A stretch of 10,744 nt of DNA from an uncultured Bacillota bacterium (GTDB lineage: Bacteria; Bacillota; Clostridia; Lachnospirales; Lachnospiraceae). The stretch is taken from contig CATWQE010000088.1 in assembly GCA_958352855.1 (NCBI GenBank), positions 1-10,744 of the forward strand. The letters run 5' to 3'. Positions 6,560 to 10,744 of the stretch are shown in pieces; position 1 is the stretch's first letter; the number at the start of each line of letters is the position of its first letter. The notes below the pieces were generated by a model. The model was not told the origin of the DNA, did no database searches, and was given only the letters and a program-made list of their open reading frames with translations. The position numbers and the translations under genes were made by a program.

Positions 6560-7195
6560 TTAGCTGTTTAACTCATCAATAGCCATGCGGAAACCGTTCT
6601 GGGCTGCTTTCACTCTCCAAAAATCTGCTTTTTCCTCATCCTTTTCTACGCCCTCACCATAGCGGTAGAGTACAGAAAGGTTGTACTGTGCAGAGGGAAT
6701 CTGTGCATTGGCCGCTTTTTCAAAAAGCTGGAAGGCCTTTTTGGGTTCATAGGGAAGTACCTCTCCTGATAAAAACTGGGCGGCAAGACAGCACATGGCG
6801 CGGAAGTCTCCCTGGGCAGCCGCCTTTTTGTACCAGTCCATGGCTTTGGAAAGGTCTGGCTTTACGCCAATCCCTTCCTCATAGCAGCGTCCCATATTGT
6901 ACAGGGCGTTCAGGTCATTTCCTTTTGCAGCCTGCTCCATATATTGAAAAGCCTTCTTGGGATTTGCCTCTACTCCTTTTCCCTGGGCATAGAGCAGAGC
7001 AAGGCGAAGAGCTGCTTCTGTGTGGCCCTTTTTTGCCGCTTTTTCATACCAGATGGCAGCCTGCGCATAATCCACAGAGGTGCGGATTCCGTTTTCGTAA
7101 TAATAGCCCACGCCGAAAATCAGGTCCTTCTGACCATTTTCAGCCAGAATCATCAATTCTTCTACTGTAAAAATACTGTTCTTTTTAATATCCAT
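6560..7195 (-). CDS. Sel1-repeat (tetratricopeptide-like) protein
   Basis: This 211-residue protein is almost wholly built of five Sel1-like repeats at about 22-57, 58-92, 94-129, 130-165 and 166-201. Each carries the pattern A..LG..Y..G.GV..D..KA..WY.KAA.QG, for example DYAQAAIWYEKAAKKG and DLSKAMDWYKKAAAQG. Such repeats form alpha-solenoids that mediate protein-protein contacts; no catalytic domain, signal peptide or membrane segment is visible. The partner and role are unknown. I place the start at the ATG at 7193-7195 because GGAG (7206-7209) is 10 bases away. An upstream in-frame ATG at 7220-7222 overlaps the predicted -10 box, and ATGs at 7204 and 7201 are too close to GGAG. The gene is monocistronic and divergent from sufC. 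Repeat family is certain; function is not. Confidence 0.88.
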   Translation of the reverse strand: MDIKKNSIFTVEELMILAENGQKDLIFGVGYYYENGIRTSVDYAQAAIWYEKAAKKGHTEAALRLALLYAQGKGVEANPKKAFQYMEQAAKGNDLNALYNMGRCYEEGIGVKPDLSKAMDWYKKAAAQGDFRAMCCLAAQFLSGEVLPYEPKKAFQLFEKAANAQIPSAQYNLSVLYRYGEGVEKDEEKADFWRVKAAQNGFRMAIDELNS

Positions 7196-7205
7196 AACCA
7201 TCATT

Positions 7206-7209
7206 CTCC
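7206..7209 (-). promoter_or_regulatory. Ribosome binding site of the Sel1 gene
   Basis: GGAG on the minus strand. Its distance to the ATG at 7195 (10 bases) is acceptable, but to 7201 (4) and 7204 (1) it is too short, which decides the start. Confidence 0.55.
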
Positions 7210-7220
7210 GTTTTTTTCTC

Positions 7221-7249
7221 ATTGTACCATGTCCACAATTTTTTGAAAA
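7221..7249 (-). promoter_or_regulatory. Promoter of the Sel1 gene
   Basis: On the minus strand, TTTTCA (7249-7244), 17 bases, then TACAAT (7226-7221), preceded by TGG to give an extended -10 box. The -10 overlaps the most upstream in-frame ATG, so that ATG is not the translation start. Confidence 0.65.
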
Positions 7250-7269
7250 CTCTAAAATTTAGTTTACAA
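7243..7269. repeat. Dyad covering both -35 boxes of the divergent promoters
   Basis: TTGAAAACT (7243-7251) and AGTTTACAA (7261-7269) are inverted copies with one mismatch, 9 bases apart; the core CTAAAATTTAG (7252-7262) is also palindromic. The left arm holds the Sel1 -35 box and the right arm the sufC -35 box. The symmetry could be an operator or just the two opposed -35 elements. Confidence 0.55.
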
Positions 7270-7291
7270 TCCTAAAAGACCTGTATATAAT
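7263..7291 (+). promoter_or_regulatory. Strong promoter of sufC
   Basis: TTTACA (7263-7268), a 17-base spacer, then TATAAT (7286-7291): eleven of twelve consensus positions. The start is expected near 7298, giving a leader of about 50 bases. That leader contains an 8-bp AT hairpin (7304-7311 with 7319-7326). Confidence 0.82.
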
Positions 7292-7348
7292 AGAAATCGG
7301 ACAAAAAATATCCATGATATATTTTTATATAAACGGAGGAAGAAAACT

Positions 7349-8095
7349 ATGCTTGAATTAAGAGACGTCTCCTTTCGTGTTTCAGAGGATTCCAAGGAGA
7401 AAGAAAAGGGAATTCTGGAGCATGTAAGCTTTACTTTGGAGGACAATAAATTCGTAGCCATTACAGGACCAAACGGCGGCGGAAAATCCACACTGGCAAA
7501 AATTATTGCGGGAATCCAGAAGCCCACAGAAGGAAGAATTTTCCTGGATGGGGAAGATATTACTGACTGGAGCATTACAGAAAGAGCAAGACATGGTATC
7601 AGCTATGCATTTCAGCAGCCGGTTCGCTTTAAAGGGGTAACGGTGTTTGACCTTATTCACCTTGCAGCAGGAAAAGAAATTTCCCTGTCAGGAGCCTGTG
7701 AATATCTGTCCGCAGTGGGACTGTGCGCCAAGGATTATATTAACAGGGAAGTAAACGGCAGTCTTTCCGGCGGAGAAATGAAGCGAATTGAAATTGCTAC
7801 AGTTATGGCAAGGGGAACCAGAATGTCTGTATTTGATGAACCGGAGGCGGGAATTGATTTGTGGAGCTTCCAGAACCTGATTCATGTATTTGAAAACATG
7901 AACCAGAAGAAGCAGGGGTCTATTCTCATTATCTCCCATCAGGAACGGATTTTGAATACAGCAGACGAAATTCTTGTGATTGCAGATGGAAAACTGGTGC
8001 GAAGAGGAAGTAAGGAAGAGGTTCTTCCGGCTTTATTAAATGCAGCAGAGACTGATACAGGATGTGAAATCTGGCAGAAAGGGGTACAGGACTAA
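7349..8095 (+). CDS. sufC: SufC-type ATPase of Fe-S cluster assembly
   Basis: This 248-residue ABC-type ATPase is soluble and of SufC length. Visible motifs are Walker A GPNGGGKST (40-48), Q-loop glutamines at 89-90, signature LSGGE (139-143) within LSGGEMKRIEIA, Walker B MSVFDEPEAGID (159-170) and switch H197 (SHQ). The combination of 'SGGEMKR', 'DEPEAGID' and no membrane partner marks SufC rather than a transporter ATPase. SufC dimers bind SufB/SufD-type scaffolds and use ATP to remodel them for Fe-S cluster building in the cytoplasm. GGAGGA sits 8 bases before the ATG. The stop overlaps the next start as TAATG, so the two are translationally coupled and probably made in fixed ratio. No sufS, sufU or sufE is next to it, which resembles minimal SufBC-like (SMS) systems. 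The Fe-S dehydratases nearby are potential clients, though nothing links them directly. Confidence 0.9.
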   Translation: MLELRDVSFRVSEDSKEKEKGILEHVSFTLEDNKFVAITGPNGGGKSTLAKIIAGIQKPTEGRIFLDGEDITDWSITERARHGISYAFQQPVRFKGVTVFDLIHLAAGKEISLSGACEYLSAVGLCAKDYINREVNGSLSGGEMKRIEIATVMARGTRMSVFDEPEAGIDLWSFQNLIHVFENMNQKKQGSILIISHQERILNTADEILVIADGKLVRRGSKEEVLPALLNAAETDTGCEIWQKGVQD

Positions 8096-9012
8096 TGGAT
8101 GCAATTCAAAAACAGCTTTTAGAGGCAGTTTCCGGTCTGCACGAGGTTCCGGCAGGCGCCTATAATATCAGAACCAACGGAAAAACAGAAGGAAGACAGA
8201 CTACAGAAAATATCGATATCCAGCCAAGAGAAGAAGGGGATGGAATCGTCATTACCATTAAATCCGGTACGAAAAATGAGAGTATGCACATGCCGGTTAT
8301 TTTAAGCAAGGCCGGATGGAAAGAAACCGTCTATAATGATTTTTATATTGGAGATAACTGTGATGTGACCATTGTAGCCGGCTGCGGCATTCACTGCGGA
8401 ACAGATGATGGAAGCCAGCATGACGGTATCCACAGCTTTTTCATTGGAAAAAATTCAAAGGTAAAATATGTGGAAAAACACTATGGAAGTGGTGACGGAA
8501 ACGGAAAAAGAGTGATGAACCCCCAGACCATTATAGAAGTGGGAGAGGGCAGTTATATGGAAATGGATACCGCGCAGATAAAAGGAGTAGATTCCACAGA
8601 ACGTCTTACAAAAGTAAAACTTGGAAAAGGCGCGTCTATAAAAGTTATGGAACGCCTTATGACACATGGAGAACAACGGGCAGAAAGCCGCTTTATTGTG
8701 GATTTAAACGGAGAGGATTCTGGAGCTAACATTATCTCCAGATCAGTTGCAAAGGATGATTCTTATCAGATGTTCCAGTCTGTATTAAACGGAAATGCAA
8801 AATGCAGTGGCCATACAGAGTGTGACGCCATTATTGTGGGAAATGCAAAAATCAGCTCTATCCCGGAAATTACAGCAAATAATTCGGACGCAGCCCTGAT
8901 TCATGAGGCGGCTATTGGAAAAATTGCAGGGGAGCAGATTATCAAACTGATGACTTTGGGGCTTACAGAGGAAGAAGCAGAGGAACAGATTATCAGCGGG
9001 TTCCTGAAATAG
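8095..9012 (+). CDS. Short SufB/SufD-family Fe-S assembly scaffold
   Basis: This 305-residue protein has the beta-helix core and C-terminal helices of SufB/SufD, without the long N-terminal region of full-size SufB (about 470-495 residues). The diagnostic tail is clear: KCSGHTECDAIIVGN (236-250), IPEITANNSDAALIHEAAIGKIA (256-278) and LGLTEEEAEEQIISGF. H270 and E271 match the conserved 'HE' of SufB. By eye the position of E. coli SufB Cys405 is alanine here, while C237 and C243 in the preceding strand could serve as ligands (inference from a hand alignment). It should form a complex with the SufC partner encoded immediately upstream, with which it shares a TAATG overlap. Databases may label it SufB, SufD or 'SufD family', so I give no symbol. 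With no second SufB/D gene beside it, it may act as a homodimer. Confidence 0.85.
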   Translation: MDAIQKQLLEAVSGLHEVPAGAYNIRTNGKTEGRQTTENIDIQPREEGDGIVITIKSGTKNESMHMPVILSKAGWKETVYNDFYIGDNCDVTIVAGCGIHCGTDDGSQHDGIHSFFIGKNSKVKYVEKHYGSGDGNGKRVMNPQTIIEVGEGSYMEMDTAQIKGVDSTERLTKVKLGKGASIKVMERLMTHGEQRAESRFIVDLNGEDSGANIISRSVAKDDSYQMFQSVLNGNAKCSGHTECDAIIVGNAKISSIPEITANNSDAALIHEAAIGKIAGEQIIKLMTLGLTEEEAEEQIISGFLK

Positions 9013-9083
9013 ACGCTTTCTTGTCTCTTCCTGTAGTAAAATAAAAACAACTATTAACTGGGATTGGGAATGAGGGTGTTTTT

Positions 9084-10013
9084 ATGATTTATAACAATGT
9101 AAGACATGAGTGCAATCTTTATAATTTCTTTTTTGCACCAAGAGGAAATCTGAGAATGATGGAACTGGGAATGAAGATTACCCAGATGTATCTGAACCCC
9201 TTTGACAAAATCATTGGGATTATCGGAGCCAAGGATTCCGGCAAAAGTATGCTGATTCGCGGTATGTTTCCCGGGATTCAGACTGTGGAAGAGGATGATG
9301 AGTTTGAGGTGCTGAACATGCCTCTTTTAAATGCAGAGGATGTGGGATTTTATACTCCGAAAACCTTTCATGTGGATGTGCGTATGGTGAAAAAATACGT
9401 GCCCTTAGAAGAGATTGCCAGGGCAGTTCTGGATGTGACAGCGCAGAATAAGCGGGTGATTGTAGAGCATTTTGAAATCTTGTATCCTGCTTTAAAGCGC
9501 AATGCAGATTTGCTCATTGGACTGGGAGAAGAGGTGCTGGTAACCAGACCATCCCTGTTTGGACCTTTGCCGGATAATATTGCAGATATTGTTTTTAAAT
9601 CTTTGATTTACAGAAAAATGGCTCACAGTGCAGAGGACTTGTTCGGTTATTGTGTAAAGGATATTAAGCGGCCTTCTTACACGCGGTCTGGACTGAAGCA
9701 TGGCTTTATGATTAATTATCGGGAAAAGCCAAACTTTGATTTGTATGAAATAGAGGAGAAGATTCAGGATATTATCCGTCAGGATTTGCCCATTGTGCCA
9801 AGCGGAGAGGAAAGCATTAAAATCGGAGATTATGAAATGCACTGCACAGGTCCTTTGATGCATGTGGAAAGTACAGGAAAGATTCAGGGATTTTCTCTTG
9901 TGAAGGAGTTCTATTATGAGCCGCGTTTTAATGAGTATGTGGTAGCCGGTGTGGTGGGACAAAAAGACAAGCAAAAAGAAAAAGATGAAGAAATCAATGT
10001 GATTGAGGTTTAA
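9084..10013 (+). CDS. P-loop protein with a C-terminal AlaRS second-additional-domain (SAD)-like region
   Basis: This is a 309-residue, two-part protein. Residues about 40-175 form a P-loop NTPase: Walker A GAKDSGKS (48-55) after a hydrophobic strand, and a likely Walker B strand VIVEHFE (125-131). Residues about 205-290 resemble the second additional domain of alanyl/threonyl-tRNA synthetases and AlaX. The segment MHCTGPLMHVESTGKIQGF (252-270) parallels the CGGTHV..TGEIG..I motif, but with C-x5-H (C254, H260) instead of C-x3-H. The HxxxH half of the classical editing zinc site is not seen. I recall clostridial proteins annotated as 'alanine-tRNA synthetase second additional domain-containing', and this fits; their function is not known to me. 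GAGGG lies 7 bases before the ATG. It follows the Fe-S scaffold gene by 71 bases with no visible terminator, so co-transcription is possible. It ends in a lysine/glutamate-rich tail. Confidence 0.75.
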   Translation: MIYNNVRHECNLYNFFFAPRGNLRMMELGMKITQMYLNPFDKIIGIIGAKDSGKSMLIRGMFPGIQTVEEDDEFEVLNMPLLNAEDVGFYTPKTFHVDVRMVKKYVPLEEIARAVLDVTAQNKRVIVEHFEILYPALKRNADLLIGLGEEVLVTRPSLFGPLPDNIADIVFKSLIYRKMAHSAEDLFGYCVKDIKRPSYTRSGLKHGFMINYREKPNFDLYEIEEKIQDIIRQDLPIVPSGEESIKIGDYEMHCTGPLMHVESTGKIQGFSLVKEFYYEPRFNEYVVAGVVGQKDKQKEKDEEINVIEV

Positions 10014-10027
10014 AAGCTAGTTCCAAA

Positions 10028-10067
10028 CAGGGGCAGATTTGACTCGTATGAGTTGAATCTGCCCCTG
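10028..10067. terminator. Long GC-rich hairpin after the P-loop/SAD gene
   Basis: CAGGGGCAGATT (10028-10039) pairs perfectly with AATCTGCCCCTG (10056-10067). ACTC pairs with GAGT inside it, two G-T wobbles join them, and a 4-base loop GTAT closes the hairpin. It begins 14 bases after the stop codon. It is followed by GAAACACTTT, not a clean T-run, so termination may be inefficient or factor-assisted; it may instead protect the 3' end. Confidence 0.65.
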
Positions 10068-10125
10068 AAACACTTTACCATGGCAATTTGACACAAATTT
10101 AAAAAATAGAAAAAATAAAATTATA

Positions 10126-10160
10126 AAACAATATATGAGAAAAAAACTCATATATTGTTT
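10126..10160. repeat. Perfect AT-rich 14-bp inverted repeat, candidate operator
   Basis: AAACAATATATGAG (10126-10139) and CTCATATATTGTTT (10147-10160) are exact inverted copies separated by seven A. The right arm runs into the -35 box of the ATPase promoter. Low GC and the absence of a T-run make a terminator unlikely; an operator at which a dimer would block RNA polymerase is more plausible. Confidence 0.6.
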
Positions 10161-10185
10161 ACAAAAATAAAAAATAGAGTATAAT
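10158..10185 (+). promoter_or_regulatory. Promoter of the AAA ATPase gene
   Basis: TTTACA (10158-10163), a 16-base spacer, then TATAAT (10180-10185). The start is expected near 10192, giving a leader of about 34 bases ending in GGAGG (10214-10218). The -35 overlaps the right arm of the perfect dyad. Confidence 0.75.
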
Positions 10186-10225
10186 AAAGAGCAAAGAAGA
10201 GAAAATCTGAAATGGAGGTAACGGT

Positions 10226-10744
10226 ATGTTATGTCAATTTACAGTTAAGAATTATAAGAGTATACGAGACGAAGTGACTTTCGATATGCAGGCGGCAGCT
10301 ATTTCTGAGCATGAAGATAAAGTGATAATGGATAGAAATGGAGAGCAGTTTTTGCCGGTTTCTGCAATATATGGTCCAAACGGTGGTGGAAAATCAAATG
10401 TCTTGGAAGCATTGCATACTGTGGCGGCAAAAGTGTTACGCCCGTTGTACGCAACCGGAGATAACGAGGAACGTGTTTTTCTTCAGAAAAAATTACTGAT
10501 TGAGCCATTTGCATTTTCGGAGGAAATGAAAAATGAACCGACAGAATTTGAAATTTTCTTCCGGACAGAACTGGCAGAATATAGATATATTCTTCATGTG
10601 AACCGAGAGATTGTTATATACGAATGTCTGGATCGTGTGAAATTGGAGACAGGAAGACGTTCAGCTCTTTTTGAGCGAAATGCAGAGGGAACAATATTAA
10701 AGGGTGTGTTTGCAAAATTAAAAATCAGCGATGAACTTTCTGAA
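10226..10744 (+). CDS. N-terminal part of an AAA-family (AAA_15/AAA_21, OLD-like) ATPase, cut by the window end
   Basis: Only the first 173 codons are present; the frame is open to the last base. The N-terminus MLCQFTVKNYKSIRDEVTFDMQ is the typical first strand of RecF/SMC-like ATPases ('F..N(Y/F)(K/R)S'), and Walker A GPNGGGKSN is at 50-58, followed by VLEAL. Residues after 95 (EPFAFSEE, FEIFFRTELAEYRYILHV) match the inserted beta-sheet that follows the P-loop in the 'AAA family ATPase/ATP-binding protein' group. That group includes AbiLi, the partner of AbiLii/RloB, and other phage-defence ATPases. The start at 10226 has GGAGG 7 bases upstream. It has its own promoter behind a dyad and a hairpin, so it is a separate unit from the P-loop/SAD gene. 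Walker B, the signature region and any partner gene lie beyond the window, so a defence role is only a possibility. Confidence 0.78.
   Translation, partial: MLCQFTVKNYKSIRDEVTFDMQAAAISEHEDKVIMDRNGEQFLPVSAIYGPNGGGKSNVLEALHTVAAKVLRPLYATGDNEERVFLQKKLLIEPFAFSEEMKNEPTEFEIFFRTELAEYRYILHVNREIVIYECLDRVKLETGRRSALFERNAEGTILKGVFAKLKISDELSE

Noticed and set aside
6688..7246. Plus-strand open frames opposite the Sel1 gene
   Set aside because: Compositionally odd translations without domains; the minus-strand frame has clear Sel1 repeats, a promoter and a terminator.
9013..9083. Possible promoter between the Fe-S scaffold and the P-loop/SAD gene (TAAAAT near 9037)
   Set aside because: No -35 box at a suitable distance (CGCTTT at the 17-base position) and TTGTCT at 9021 is too close; co-transcription seems as likely.
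9084..10013. Stage IV sporulation protein A (SpoIVA), suggested by the P-loop
   Set aside because: SpoIVA is much longer (about 490 residues) with a different Walker A context and lacks the C-terminal SAD-like signature seen here.
1..10744. tRNA, rRNA, CRISPR arrays or insertion sequences
   Set aside because: No cloverleaf-like segment, regular repeat-spacer pattern, transposase frame or long terminal inverted repeat was seen on reading both strands.

Overview
The window looks like the chromosome of a low-GC, spore-former-type Firmicute, most likely a Lachnospiraceae (Blautia-like) gut clostridium. The clues are strong AGGAGG-type ribosome binding sites, TATAAT and extended TGnTATAAT promoters, short intergenic gaps, a SufC plus single SufB/D pair with no other suf genes, and a P-loop protein with an AlaRS-like SAD tail of a type I associate with Clostridia. 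The genus is inferred from gene content only.

Positions 1-6540 form a sugar-acid catabolism island. It opens with the last 67 codons of a GntP-type gluconate/sugar-acid permease, closed by a hairpin terminator. A FadR-subfamily GntR regulator follows with its own promoter. Next come two transcription units. The first encodes an IlvD/Edd-family dehydratase and a KduD-like short-chain dehydrogenase and ends in an intrinsic terminator. The second, from an extended -10 promoter, encodes a second, clearly paralogous IlvD/Edd dehydratase and a DapA/KDG-aldolase-type class I aldolase. Together they suggest import of a sugar acid, dehydration to a 2-keto-3-deoxy acid, and aldol cleavage to pyruvate plus an aldehyde, with the dehydrogenase acting as an entry or side redox step. 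No KDG kinase or KDPG aldolase lies in the window, so the route looks non-phosphorylative. The actual substrate cannot be read from sequence.

Positions 6488-7349 hold a convergent terminator, a minus-strand gene of five Sel1 repeats, and a compact divergent promoter region whose two -35 boxes sit in the two arms of one dyad.

Positions 7349-10013 carry sufC overlapping a short SufB/SufD-like scaffold by one base, a two-gene Fe-S assembly unit resembling the proposed minimal SMS-type systems. Downstream is a 309-residue P-loop protein with an alanyl-tRNA-synthetase-like SAD tail. No terminator is visible between the scaffold gene and this gene.

Positions 10014-10744 start a new module: a long GC-rich hairpin, a perfect AT-rich 14-bp dyad touching the -35 box of a good promoter, and the first 173 codons of an AAA-family ATPase of the RecF/SMC/OLD-like 'AAA_15/AAA_21' type. 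Proteins of this type often belong to phage-defence loci. The gene runs off the window, so its partner genes are unseen.
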